From Ferribacterium limneticum (GTDB lineage: Bacteria; Pseudomonadota; Gammaproteobacteria; Burkholderiales; Rhodocyclaceae), in the NCBI RefSeq assembly GCF_020510565.1, contig NZ_CP075189.1, positions 1,472,501 through 1,536,500 on the forward strand: DNA of 64,000 nucleotides, read 5' to 3'. Positions 38,743 through 47,241 of this stretch are shown here, in pieces (position 1 is the first letter of the stretch; each line of letters opens with the position of its first letter). The translations under genes were made by a program, and so were the position numbers. The notes below the pieces were generated by a model. It saw only the letters and a program-made list of their open reading frames with translations. It made no database searches and had not been told where the DNA came from.

Positions 38743-39351
38743 CTACCGCGCCTTGACGCGCTTGCGATTCTTCCAAGGGTGAAGACTTCCATTCCGAAAT
38801 TCGACAACAACTCCTCCATCGCAATCGCATCCATTTGGGCCAAAGTCTTCCGGTTCGCCGTCGCACTCACATACATCGCCAAAGAGCCAGAACTCGGGCA
38901 TATCGCTCTGATCGAGGTCGGTGATAAATGAGATTTTCCCTGATTCATACATAAACCCTTGCGCCGAAAGATCAACTTCTGTGACCGTATCGCCTTGGAC
39001 AATGAAAGTCAGGGGATACTCAAGGTAGGCGTAATAGCGACTAGCTGTTTGGTCTGTTTCCAATGACGGGGAGCACGCTACAGTGACTACCATCGCTTTC
39101 CTCTCAGGCCTTGGATTGCGATATATCGTCATGTTGTTCTGCGGACATTTATGTTCTTTGATTGCCATAAGTGCAGTTTCCAACGCGGCCTCAGACATGT
39201 ACTTGGACAACTGCTTAGTGTTAGTCACTGCCGTGGCCCTGAAATGTTCTGCCTTTGGAGGAGAGCGAGGAGGAGCAGCGTCAGCACACGATATTGAGAA
39301 AATCGTTGTGCACAGCGCAAGCACCAAGAGATGAGCAATGTGAGGTTTCAT
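38743..39351 (-). CDS. Hypothetical exported Cys-rich protein in a lower-GC patch
   Basis: 202 aa with a signal peptide (MKPHIAHLLVLALCTTIFSISCADA; possibly a lipoprotein at SISC). The C-terminal region has a Cys/Asp cluster (VCECDGEPEDFGPNGCDCDGG). Base composition is visibly lower in GC than its neighbours, and the flanks contain no other genes, which suggests recent acquisition. The family is not recognised. Confidence 0.6.
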   Translation of the reverse strand: MKPHIAHLLVLALCTTIFSISCADAAPPRSPPKAEHFRATAVTNTKQLSKYMSEAALETALMAIKEHKCPQNNMTIYRNPRPERKAMVVTVACSPSLETDQTASRYYAYLEYPLTFIVQGDTVTEVDLSAQGFMYESGKISFITDLDQSDMPEFWLFGDVCECDGEPEDFGPNGCDCDGGVVVEFRNGSLHPWKNRKRVKAR

Positions 39352-39498
39352 GGCACCTAAATTATTCAGACGCTGCATCGTTTGGGTTATTGCTTATGGA
39401 TAAAAGGGGCCGGGCTCGAATTTTCACTGGCGCCCGAGGCGAATAACGCCAAAAGCATACACGTAGTACAGTCGAATGTCCGTTTGTGGAAACAATGG

Positions 39499-40278
39499 TC
39501 AGCGATCACTCGTGGCCGGTTGCTGTCCGATCAAACTGCCGAGCACGATGCCTTGCCGGCGCAGGTTGTCGAGCAGCGCGGCGCCGTGGGCGAGCAGTTG
39601 TTCGGGGGCGGGGTGTTGCAGTTCGGCGGCGATCTGGTGGATGGCGGTTTTGCCGGTGGTTGGTGCGGCGGCGAGCAGGGCCAGCAGGCGGCTGGTGACG
39701 GCGTTGATCTGGCTGAATTGCACGTCGTCGTTGGCGTCACGGTAGACGGCAAGGTAAGTCGGTTGCGGCTTGCGCGGTCGGTAGTCCGGGCTGATGCGGT
39801 GCACCGGCCAGGTGTAGGCGAGGTTGAGGAGGGCCGGATTGAGGGCGACCGGGTTGCGCAGCAGGTCGCCGGCCGGGTCGTGTGCGGGCTTCGGCGCATC
39901 GATGACGTCGACCGCCAGCTCCGCCCATTCGTAGTGCGCCAGTTCGGGTAGCCAGGCAGGTAGCGGCTGGCGGATGTCGGCCTCGGCCAGATAACGGGCG
40001 AATTCGCGCGGAATCTCGCGGAACCAGGGCGTGTGCAGCGGCCAGTCGCGGTAGAAGGTCCGGCACAGTCGCCGCCAGCGTTTTTCACCGAGAATCGCCC
40101 GGCTGACCGGAAAACAGCGGTCGACAAAGCCGCAGATGTTGTTGAAGAGCAGTTCGTTGTACACCGCCATGCGGCGGGCAGGTACGCCGGGTGGGCGCGG
40201 GGTGTGTTGCGGGTCGCGCAGGTGGGCGGCGAAGGCGCGCTGGAAATCCTGGAAATCGGGTGAAGGCGCGGCGTTCAT
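39499..40278 (-). CDS. hvfC: HvfC/BufC-like RiPP biosynthesis partner (DUF2063)
   Basis: 259 aa. The N-terminal DUF2063 domain (DFQDFQRAFAAHLRD, RMAVYNELLFNNICGFVDRCFPVSRAILG) is the conserved partner of MNIO enzymes; in HvfC/BufC it binds the precursor peptide and enzyme. Its start overlaps the hvfB stop, so the two are coupled. Last gene of the cassette. Confidence 0.88.
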   Translation of the reverse strand: MNAAPSPDFQDFQRAFAAHLRDPQHTPRPPGVPARRMAVYNELLFNNICGFVDRCFPVSRAILGEKRWRRLCRTFYRDWPLHTPWFREIPREFARYLAEADIRQPLPAWLPELAHYEWAELAVDVIDAPKPAHDPAGDLLRNPVALNPALLNLAYTWPVHRISPDYRPRKPQPTYLAVYRDANDDVQFSQINAVTSRLLALLAAAPTTGKTAIHQIAAELQHPAPEQLLAHGAALLDNLRRQGIVLGSLIGQQPATSDR

Positions 40279-41117
40279 CAGGCGGCCTTTCGGGATGCTG
40301 CGGCCTGCAAACGGACAATTTGCTCGACTTCCACGGTCAACCGGAAAAAATCGGGAAAATTGAAATCGCGTTCCAGGCAGGTCGGCACCTCGCCGCCGAT
40401 GCGGGCGTAGGCGGCTTCGAGCAGCGACCACACCGGGTCGATGACATCGGCGCCGTGGGTGTCGATGAGCAGCCCGTCCGGCTCAACATAATGGCCGGCG
40501 ACATGGACGTAGCAGGTGCGTTCGAGCGGCAGGGCGTGCATGAAGGCGAGCGGGTCGAAGGCGAAATTTTGGCTGTTGACGTAGATGTTGTTGACGTCGA
40601 GATGGAGCAGGCAATCGGCTTCGCGGACGATGGCCGAGATGAATTCCGCCTCGCTCATCTCGGCGCCGGGCGGCGCGACGTAGTACGAGGCGTTTTCGAT
40701 GCCGATGCGCTGGCCGAGGATGTCCTGCGCCCGCTGGATGCGCTCGGCTGTCCATTTGACGGCGGCTTCGGTGAGCGGGATCGGCAGCAGGTCATAGAGC
40801 TGACGGTCGTCGGCGCACCACGACAGGTGTTCGGTGTAGAGGCTGATGCCGTGCTCGGCCATGAAGCTCTTGATGCGGCGGAGCAGCGCTTCGTCCAAAG
40901 GCCCTGGGCCGCCCAGCGAGAGAGACAGGCCGTGGCAGACGAAGGGGTAACGCTCGGTGAAATGGCGCAAATCCTTGGCCGAACTACCGCCCATCCCGGC
41001 CCAGTTTTCCGGGGCGATCTCGAAGAAGCGGATGGCGTCGGGAACGCCGGCCTTGAGCGGGGCGATCAGTTCGCGGCGAAAGCCGAGGCCGGCGCCGTGC
41101 GCATGGCGTGCTTGCAT
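40278..41117 (-). CDS. hvfB: MNIO (DUF692) peptide-modifying oxidase HvfB/BufB
   Basis: 279-aa TIM-barrel multinuclear non-heme iron oxidase. Metal-ligand regions FVCHGLSLSLGG, YTEHLSWCADD, IENASYYVAPPGAEMSE, HLDVNNIYVNSQN and HVAGHYVEPDGLLIDTHG are in order. In bufferin/Hvf systems this family turns precursor cysteines into thiooxazole/oxazolone-type groups that bind copper. Near the C-terminus the dispersed repeat supplies the residues DFNFPDFFRLTVEVEQ. Confidence 0.92.
   Translation of the reverse strand: MQARHAHGAGLGFRRELIAPLKAGVPDAIRFFEIAPENWAGMGGSSAKDLRHFTERYPFVCHGLSLSLGGPGPLDEALLRRIKSFMAEHGISLYTEHLSWCADDRQLYDLLPIPLTEAAVKWTAERIQRAQDILGQRIGIENASYYVAPPGAEMSEAEFISAIVREADCLLHLDVNNIYVNSQNFAFDPLAFMHALPLERTCYVHVAGHYVEPDGLLIDTHGADVIDPVWSLLEAAYARIGGEVPTCLERDFNFPDFFRLTVEVEQIVRLQAAASRKAA
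40328..40370 (-). repeat. Dispersed repeat copy inside hvfB (sense)
   Basis: Minus-strand reading GATTTCAATTTTCCCGATTT followed by TTTCCGGTTGACCGTGGAA; encodes DFNFPDFFRLTVEV near the HvfB C-terminus without breaking the frame. Confidence 0.92.
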
Positions 41118-41186
41118 TGAATTGGCTCCAGTCAGGGAGAAAAGGCGGGCAGGGATAGCCCCGCGCCGCCAGGTTTCAGGGCCGAC

Positions 41187-41519
41187 TTACTTCTTGGCGC
41201 CGCAGGCGGCATCCTTCTTCTTGTCAGCGCCGCACTTGGCTTCGGTCGACTTCTTGGCGGCGCCACAGGAGGCATCCTTTTTCTTGTCGGCGCCACACTT
41301 GGCCTCGGCGGCCTTCTTGTCGGCCCCGCACTTGGCGTCCATCTTCTTGTCGCCGCCGCAGCTGCCGTCCTTCATCTTGGTATCGGCCTGGGCCAGCTGG
41401 TAGCCGGCTTCCAGCTTGGTCGCACCGAAGGGGTTTTCAGCAGCGTGGGCCAGCGGGCTCAGGGCAACAGCGGCAAAGGCAGAACCGACAGCCAGCGAGA
41501 CGAAATTTTGTTTTTTCAT
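41187..41519 (-). CDS. hvfA: HvfA/BufA-type Cys-repeat precursor peptide
   Basis: 110 aa. A leader/signal peptide (MKKQNFVSLAVGSAFAAVALSPLAHAAE) precedes six cysteine-glycine repeats of the type KCGADKK or SCGAAKK. This matches the low-complexity HvfA family (EGKCG-type repeats) modified by HvfB/HvfC, with the Cys of each repeat the predicted target. It would be secreted to the periplasm and bind copper or a related metal. Confidence 0.88.
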   Translation of the reverse strand: MKKQNFVSLAVGSAFAAVALSPLAHAAENPFGATKLEAGYQLAQADTKMKDGSCGGDKKMDAKCGADKKAAEAKCGADKKKDASCGAAKKSTEAKCGADKKKDAACGAKK

Positions 41520-41550
41520 GATTTTCTCCGTTGAGATTGAGGTGGTCGGA

Positions 41551-41730
41551 TCAGTCTTTTTGACTCATCCAGGCGCCCGTCACCTGACGCATGAACGCGA
41601 ACTGCTTTTCAGCCCGTCGGCAGCCGACACAAAACGCCAGGTGCAGGCGAAACTGGAGTCGCTCCCAACGGCTGAGCGGGCGTTCCAGTTGGAGCGAGGC
41701 GAGGCGGGTGGCTTCCTTGCAGCTGATCAT
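41551..41730 (-). CDS. Small zinc-finger anti-sigma-like protein
   Basis: 59 aa beginning MISCKEATRLAS with the zf-HC2 layout (C near residue 4, then HLAFCVGC). It lies 31 bp upstream of hvfA on the same strand and is divergent from the ECF sigma gene, so it may restrain that sigma factor. Membrane segment absent; metal or redox release is the likely trigger (inference). Confidence 0.7.
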   Translation of the reverse strand: MISCKEATRLASLQLERPLSRWERLQFRLHLAFCVGCRRAEKQFAFMRQVTGAWMSQKD

Positions 41731-41848
41731 TTCAGTTCCTGTTCTACGTCGTTGGCTTGGTGGCCTGCTCAATTAGTCGGAGCGGTCATCAAAACCTTAC
41801 AAAAATTTTTTAAAGTATGATTCTTCGCCATAACCTAATCGAGTTGCC

Positions 41849-42418
41849 ATGGCTTCTGACCCCTTGCACGACCCGGAGTTTCTCACAAGCCTGCGCCGCG
41901 ACATGCTGCGTTTCGCCGACATGCAGCTACGCAACCAGGCGCAGGCCGAAGATGCCGTGCAGGAAGCGCTGGCCGGTGCACTGGGCGGACGCGAAAAGTT
42001 CGCCTCGCGTTCATCGCTGCGCACCTGGGTGCTCTCCATCCTCAAAAACAAGATCGTCGATGTGCTGCGGGGCCGCGTTCGCGAGAATGCTACGGTCAAC
42101 CCGGAAAATGACGAAAATTTGCAAGGATATTTCAACGACCGCGAGCACTGGGCCGAAGACACCCGACCATCTGAATGGGAAACGCCGCAGCAGGCCATGG
42201 AAAACAAGCAGTTCTGGGAAGTCTTCGAGGCCTGCCTCTATCGCCTGCCGGAAGCCAGCGGACGTATCTTCACCATGCGCGAAGTGCTCGGTTTCGACAC
42301 CGACGAAATCTGCCAGACCCTGGGTATCACCACCAATAATTGCTGGGTACAACTGCACCGGGCACGGCTGGCCCTGCGCGCCTGCCTTGGCGCCAACTGG
42401 TTCGGCGAAGCGGCCTAG
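41849..42418 (+). CDS. ECF-type RNA polymerase sigma factor
   Basis: 189 aa with sigma-70 region 2 (DMLRFADMQLRNQAQAEDAVQEALAGAL) and region 4 (LPEASGRIFTMREVLGFDTDEICQTLGITTNNCWVQLHRARLALRA). The linker between them holds a repeat copy that encodes TVNPENDENLQ. Divergent from the zinc-finger/hvf operon, it is the obvious candidate regulator of hvfABC. Confidence 0.9.
   Translation: MASDPLHDPEFLTSLRRDMLRFADMQLRNQAQAEDAVQEALAGALGGREKFASRSSLRTWVLSILKNKIVDVLRGRVRENATVNPENDENLQGYFNDREHWAEDTRPSEWETPQQAMENKQFWEVFEACLYRLPEASGRIFTMREVLGFDTDEICQTLGITTNNCWVQLHRARLALRACLGANWFGEAA
42086..42126 (-). repeat. Dispersed repeat copy inside the ECF sigma gene
   Basis: Plus-strand reading GCTACGGTCAACCCGGAAAA with AT-rich sequence after it; the core runs opposite to the gene and carries the extra G. 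Translated as TVNPEN in the inter-domain linker. Confidence 0.85.
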
Positions 42419-42432
42419 GCACCGCACGCGCA

Positions 42433-43089
42433 ATGGTCCGCATCGGCCTCCTCTGCGGTGTGTTGGCGCCGGTGCTCTGGGCGGCGGTGATTGTCATTGC
42501 CGGCGAACTGCGGCCCGGTTTCGATCATGTCGGCCAGTACATCAGCGAACTGGGCGAACGCGGCAGCAGCACCGGGTTTTTCATGCGCTATGGCGGTTTC
42601 GTCGCCAGCGGGCTGCTCCATATCGGCTACGCGGCGGCATTTTATGCTGCCGTCGCTCGGGCCACCGGTCGTCCCCGCCTGACGCTGCTCGTTGCCAGCC
42701 TCATCGCGCTCAATGGTCTTGGCCGCATCGGTGCCGGCATCTTTGCCTGCGAACCCGGCTGTGCCGCGCCGGAAGTGCTCAGCCAGCGCCTCCATGGCCT
42801 GTCGGCAAGCATCGCCTTCCTCGCCATCGCGGCCGCCGCGCTGCTCGGCACCCTCCTTTTTCGCCGCGATCGCCGGCTAAGGCCGCTCAGCACCTACTCC
42901 CTCGTTACCGGCGCTGCCGGTCTGCAATTCCTGCTGCTGATGTTGGCCAGCGACGCGGCGCATGCCTACACCGGTCTGTACGAACGCCTGGCCTCCGGCA
43001 TCCTGTCGCTGTGGGTGTTGGTGACGGCGCTGCGCCTGGCTGCCCTTGCCGCCGATAGCGTCCAGGCTAAATCCGCTCCCAGACCGTGA
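42433..43089 (+). CDS. DUF998 membrane protein
   Basis: 218-aa integral membrane protein with six hydrophobic segments; FDHVGQYISELGERGSSTGFFMRYGGF is the DUF998 signature. Function unknown. It follows the sigma gene by 14 bp. Its 3' end overlaps the convergent ovoA by 23 bp. Confidence 0.8.
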   Translation: MVRIGLLCGVLAPVLWAAVIVIAGELRPGFDHVGQYISELGERGSSTGFFMRYGGFVASGLLHIGYAAAFYAAVARATGRPRLTLLVASLIALNGLGRIGAGIFACEPGCAAPEVLSQRLHGLSASIAFLAIAAAALLGTLLFRRDRRLRPLSTYSLVTGAAGLQFLLLMLASDAAHAYTGLYERLASGILSLWVLVTALRLAALAADSVQAKSAPRP

Positions 43090-45172
43090 CTTCCGACAGC
43101 GTGTGCTGGAATTTCCGTTTCGTTTCGCGAATGACAAAGGGCACGGATTCAGGCCCGCGCACCAGGCGGAAATGCTTGCCCAGCATGGCTTTTAGGCCAT
43201 CGAAGGTGGTCACGTTCTCGCCATCCTTCTTGAAACCGCCGATCCACTCCTCGCGCTTGGTGTGTTCCTGTAGCCAGGTGTAGGGCGAGGTCAGCATGAG
43301 CAAACCGCCCGGGTTGAGGCGTTCATGGACGGTTTTGAGGAAGAGCGCCGGGCTGTACAGGCGGTCGATCAGGTTGGCGGCGAGGATCAGGTCGTAGCCG
43401 GCGAAAACCGGCTTGAGATTGCAGGCGTCGCCCTGGAAGAACTCGATCTTGGCCGCCACGTCTGTAAGGCCGAGCGCCGCCAGTGAGCATTCCTTGTAGC
43501 TGACCAGTTCGCCTTCTTCGGTCAGCGTGTAGCGCAGCCGGCCTTGTTCGGCCAGTTGCGTGCCGACGCCGATGAAGCGTGCCGAGAAATCGATGCCGGT
43601 GACCTGATCGAAATGGCGGGCTAGCTCGAAAGTCGCCCGGCCGGTCGCGCAGCCGAGATCGAGCGCCTTGCCCGCCGGCTTGTCGCCCATCGTGGCGATG
43701 GCCAGTTGCGCCAATGTTTTCGGGAAATTGGCGACGCCGAAATAGTCTTCGCCGTAATGGAATTCGATGTATTCCGAAATCAGCCGGTCGGTTTCGTAAT
43801 GCGAAGCCGGTTGGGTCGCTGCCGCATCGCCGACGACATAACGGAAACCGGCGTGCTGGAAGAAGTGGCGGCGAAAGGCGTAGCGCGACACCGGCGCGGC
43901 CTCGTTGCCGCAGGAAATCCACGAACCGCCCTTGAACAGGTTGTGGCGCTCGTCGAAGGTCGGCGTCGTGAAATCGTCGTAGATCGGATGGACTTCGAAG
44001 CCAGCGAACGGGTAGATCGGCGTTTCCAGCCATTGCCAGACATTGCCGATGACGTCGAATAGCGGGCCATGGGCAAAGCGATTGACCGGGCAACTTGATG
44101 CCTCGTGGCTCAGGCCAAGGTTGGCTGGTAGATCGCCAGGCAGGTCAGCGACTCCGGCGAACTGGCGCAGCGCCTGCCATTCATCCTCGCTCGGAAGGCG
44201 CACGGCCTGACCGCTCTCGCGCGCCTTCCAGTTACAGAAGGCCTTGGCCTCGTGGTAATTGTTCTCGACCGGCCAGTCCCAGGGCATGGCGACTTCTTCG
44301 AGCATCAGGCGCAGGCGCCACTGCGGACCGTCCTTGATCCAGAAAGTCGGGTGCTCGGCCTTGGCGAATTTCTTCCATGCCAAACCTTCCTCCGGCCACA
44401 GGGTGTCGTCGGCATAGCCACCGGCTTCGACGAAGGCGAGAAACTCGCGATTCGAGACGAGATAACGGCTGGCCTGGAAGGCGGCGGTCGACGCCTCGTG
44501 ACGGCCGAATTCGTTGTCCCATCCATAGATTTTCGGGTCGCTGCGGTCGCGGCCGAGGCGCAGTTCGGTGGCTGGAATGCCGACCAGCGCGTTCTCCGGC
44601 GCCGGCCCGCTGTCGCGACAGGGTTCCCAGGCCGGATGCTTCTGCACGTATTTGAGCTGATGCTGGCGAATCAGCACCGACGAGGTTTCGAGGTGGATGC
44701 GCTCATGCTCGATGCCCATGACGATAATCCAGAACGGGTCATCCCAGCCAATCGGCAGGTTCAGCGGCAAGCTCTCGATCAACTGCGCCACGGTCGCCCG
44801 CACGGCCCGGCGATAGGCTCGCACCTCGTCCACGCGCGGCCAGTCGTAACGCTGATCGCTCAGGTCGTCCCAGCTCATTTCATCGACGCCGATGGCGAAC
44901 ATTGACTCGAAGCCGGGGTTGATGCGCTGCTCGATCAAGCCGGCAAGAACCAGCTTGTTGATGAAAAAGGTGGCGGTGTGGCCAAAATAGAAAATCAGCG
45001 GGTGACGCAACGCAATCGGTTTGACGTAGTAAGCCTCGTCGCTGGTCAGTACTTCGAACAACTGCTCGTAGCGGTCGAAGGTGGCGTGAAAGTAGTCGAG
45101 GATCTGCTGGCGCTTCTGTTCGGCGTCGGCGCCCGTCAACAAGGGAGTTGCGGGAAAAATGGCTTGCTTCAT
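43067..45172 (-). CDS. ovoA: OvoA: 5-histidylcysteine sulfoxide synthase / methyltransferase
   Basis: 701-aa bifunctional enzyme of ovothiol synthesis. The N-terminal DinB-type iron site has RHPLIFYFGHTATFF and the HxxxHxE motif in MGIEHERIHLET; the FGE-sulfatase domain (to about 430: NEFGRHEASTAAFQASRYLVSNREFLAFVEAGGY, KGGSWISCGNEAAP) builds the sulfoxide. The C-terminal SAM methyltransferase (GKALDLGCATGRATFELARHF) makes 4-mercaptohistidine N-methylated. Length and domain order match OvoA rather than EgtB. Confidence 0.93.
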   Translation of the reverse strand: MKQAIFPATPLLTGADAEQKRQQILDYFHATFDRYEQLFEVLTSDEAYYVKPIALRHPLIFYFGHTATFFINKLVLAGLIEQRINPGFESMFAIGVDEMSWDDLSDQRYDWPRVDEVRAYRRAVRATVAQLIESLPLNLPIGWDDPFWIIVMGIEHERIHLETSSVLIRQHQLKYVQKHPAWEPCRDSGPAPENALVGIPATELRLGRDRSDPKIYGWDNEFGRHEASTAAFQASRYLVSNREFLAFVEAGGYADDTLWPEEGLAWKKFAKAEHPTFWIKDGPQWRLRLMLEEVAMPWDWPVENNYHEAKAFCNWKARESGQAVRLPSEDEWQALRQFAGVADLPGDLPANLGLSHEASSCPVNRFAHGPLFDVIGNVWQWLETPIYPFAGFEVHPIYDDFTTPTFDERHNLFKGGSWISCGNEAAPVSRYAFRRHFFQHAGFRYVVGDAAATQPASHYETDRLISEYIEFHYGEDYFGVANFPKTLAQLAIATMGDKPAGKALDLGCATGRATFELARHFDQVTGIDFSARFIGVGTQLAEQGRLRYTLTEEGELVSYKECSLAALGLTDVAAKIEFFQGDACNLKPVFAGYDLILAANLIDRLYSPALFLKTVHERLNPGGLLMLTSPYTWLQEHTKREEWIGGFKKDGENVTTFDGLKAMLGKHFRLVRGPESVPFVIRETKRKFQHTLSEVTVWERI

Positions 45173-45276
45173 GCGGTTACCGGTCGAGAATGTTTTCACA
45201 GGTCGGAAATGATGACCTTGCTGCGTTACGGCCCAAAGGCGAGTGGGTGATTAGACAGCGATATTGTCGCGAAGGC

Positions 45277-45303
45277 AAAAAAAACCCCGCCACGAGGGCG
45301 GGG
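45277..45303 (-). terminator. Rho-independent terminator after the small-protein pair
   Basis: CCCCGCC/GGCGGGG stem followed on the minus strand by a run of eight T. It ends the minus-strand transcript of the two small genes and the two-component system. Confidence 0.85.
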
Positions 45304-45354
45304 TAACAGGGAGTTTCTCGAATCGGGGGAAATTCGAGAGGAGGGTAAAGCGGT

Positions 45355-45540
45355 TCAGTCTTTTCGGCGTTTCTTCAACCAGTAGCGGGCAACGGCGATG
45401 AATGCGCCGGCAGCAACAGCGGTCACAGCGGCCTTGAGCGGTTCAGCCTGACCTTCCGACAGCCAGTCGAATCCGGTGATGCCAATGAAGACACCGAGGG
45501 ATTCGCTGATCGGCAGGTTGTCCGAAAAGGCCATGGCCAT
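45355..45540 (-). CDS. Small membrane protein (61 aa)
   Basis: One membrane segment (LKAAVTAVAAGAFIAVARYWLKKRRKD) with a basic cytosolic end, and a polar N-terminal half. No family recognised. Overlaps the upstream small gene by ATGA and lies downstream of a two-component system. Confidence 0.6.
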   Translation of the reverse strand: MAMAFSDNLPISESLGVFIGITGFDWLSEGQAEPLKAAVTAVAAGAFIAVARYWLKKRRKD

Positions 45541-45659
45541 CAGCGGCGATTGGCGCGTACGGGGATGGTCGCCAGCTTCGGTTGGGCTTGCACGTGAGCC
45601 AGCTCAAACAGGTATTGGCGGGTGGCTTCGATAAATTGCTTGATGTTCATTTTGGTCAT
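45540..45659 (-). CDS. Small protein (39 aa) coupled to the small membrane protein
   Basis: MTKMNIKQFIEATRQYLFE... a soluble amphipathic helix ending in basic residues. Starts at 45659, 45650 or 45698 are all possible; AAGGAA favours 45650-45659. It overlaps the next small gene, which supports both being translated. Confidence 0.5.
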   Translation of the reverse strand: MTKMNIKQFIEATRQYLFELAHVQAQPKLATIPVRANRR

Positions 45660-45774
45660 TTCCTTGTTGTCCTCTTGATGGGATTGGTTTGCTTCCATGC
45701 CTCGCATTCTAGGGACGCGCCGGCCCTGCGTCTGTGGCACAAGCGTGCCTCGGAGGTAACAGGTTTTGATCTTG

Positions 45775-45791
45775 TGTGACGCTTTGTGACG
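45775..45791. promoter_or_regulatory. Tandem TGTGACG direct repeats (possible response-regulator site)
   Basis: TGTGACG occurs twice with a 10-bp period (45775 and 45785), the spacing typical of OmpR-family dimers. It lies between the kinase stop and the small-protein pair. Candidate only. Confidence 0.35.
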
Positions 45792-45804
45792 CCGCCGAAA
45801 TCGC

Positions 45805-47241
45805 CTATTGGCGGGCTTTCCAGGTCAACGTGAAGCGGGCGCCGCCGAGTGGCGAGGCGTCGGCTGTGGCGGTGCCGCCATGCAGTTCGAGAACGCGACG
45901 GGCGATGGCCAGGCCGAGGCCGTAGCCACCGGTCGACCGGTCGCGCGAACGGTCGAGGCGGGTGAAGGCAGAGAAGATGTGTTCGCGCTCTTCGGGCGGG
46001 ATGCCGATGCCGTCGTCGTCGACGTGGATCCGGATCGTTTCGCCGATTTGCTCGGCATCGACCGAGATTCGCGTGGCAGCGTACTTGAAGGCATTGCGCA
46101 GCAGATTGCGCAGGGCGTAGGGCATGGCCTTGCGGTCCAGGTCGACGAACAGGTTTTCCGGCAGGTTTTGCGTGTTGACCATGACCTCAAGCTTGCGGCC
46201 GAGCAGGCGGACGGAATCGACTTCGTCGGTCAGCCATTCGGCCAGCTTGACGCTGGAAAAATGCGCTTCCGGCGCTTCGCGCTCGAAGCGGGCGTAGGTC
46301 AGGCTGGTGTCGATGAGCTGGTCGAGCTCGTCGAGATCGGCTTCCATCATCGCCCACAGGCGTTCGCGTTCTTCGCGCAGCTCGGTTTCGGAGAGCATTT
46401 CCAGCGCAAAGCGCATGCGGGCAATCGGCGTGCGCAGTTCGTGCGAAATGCCGCAGGACAGCTCACGATGCGTGGCGAGCAACTGCCGGATGCGCTCCGC
46501 CATGCTGTTCATCGTGTCGGAAAGCGGCGCGAAAAGCTGGGTGCGGACGGGGGGCGAAACGGCCTCGAAATGGCCGTTGCCGAGATCGAGCGCGGTCTGG
46601 CGCAGGCCTTCGAGATCGCGCCAGACCGGACGAATCCAGAACCACAGCGCGACGGCGAAAATAAGGCCGATCAGGCTCCAGGTCAGCAGGCGCAGACGCA
46701 GTTCGAGCGGCAGACGGTCCTTCAGTTCCGGGTTGCGGTTGGCAGCGAGCGGGCCGACCACCAGCACCTGACTGGATGTCCCGAGGCGGTGGTACATGAT
46801 GTCGCCGTCGTGGTCGATGGCGATGTCACCGGCATCGAGTTTGATGACCTGACTGGGCGTCAGCATGCGGTCGAGGCTCATGCGCTCGACGATGCCCAGT
46901 TTGTAGGAAAACTTGTTGTCGATTTCCTTTAGGTGCTTTTGCCACTCGCGGCGTGGCTGACGGAAGAGTTCGTCTTCGATCAGGGTGATCGTGCCGCGCA
47001 TGAAACGGCGCGCGTAGTCGTCGGTAATGCCGCGCTGGGCAGTGGAAATGACGAAATCAGCGGTAAAGGCAATGGCGACGAAAGAGCCCATGGCCAGCAA
47101 ATAGAAGTTGAAGAACAGCTTGGACAGGCTGTAGCGCTTGCCGCGCCAGCGCGGCAAGGCGACCCGGATCAGCGAGCGGGCGAGACCTTCGTTCTTCTCC
47201 TTCGGCCGTGCCGCCCCGAGTTCGGGTTCAGTTCCAGTCAT
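45805..47241 (-). CDS. Sensor histidine kinase (RstB/EnvZ type)
   Basis: 478-aa inner-membrane kinase with two membrane segments (about residues 45-65 and 190-210) enclosing a periplasmic sensor, a HAMP region, H-box LSCGISHELRTPIARMRFALEM and HATPase motifs NLLRNAFKYA, DDGIGIPPEER and GGYGLGLAIA. It overlaps the response-regulator gene by 14 bp and forms a pair with it. The signal is unknown. Confidence 0.9.
   Translation of the reverse strand: MTGTEPELGAARPKEKNEGLARSLIRVALPRWRGKRYSLSKLFFNFYLLAMGSFVAIAFTADFVISTAQRGITDDYARRFMRGTITLIEDELFRQPRREWQKHLKEIDNKFSYKLGIVERMSLDRMLTPSQVIKLDAGDIAIDHDGDIMYHRLGTSSQVLVVGPLAANRNPELKDRLPLELRLRLLTWSLIGLIFAVALWFWIRPVWRDLEGLRQTALDLGNGHFEAVSPPVRTQLFAPLSDTMNSMAERIRQLLATHRELSCGISHELRTPIARMRFALEMLSETELREERERLWAMMEADLDELDQLIDTSLTYARFEREAPEAHFSSVKLAEWLTDEVDSVRLLGRKLEVMVNTQNLPENLFVDLDRKAMPYALRNLLRNAFKYAATRISVDAEQIGETIRIHVDDDGIGIPPEEREHIFSAFTRLDRSRDRSTGGYGLGLAIARRVLELHGGTATADASPLGGARFTLTWKARQ

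Noticed and set aside
38680..38750. Possible integron attC site next to the lower-GC orphan
   Set aside because: TAACC/GGTTAGG-like pieces are present, but both point the same way and no paired GTTRRRY partner was found.
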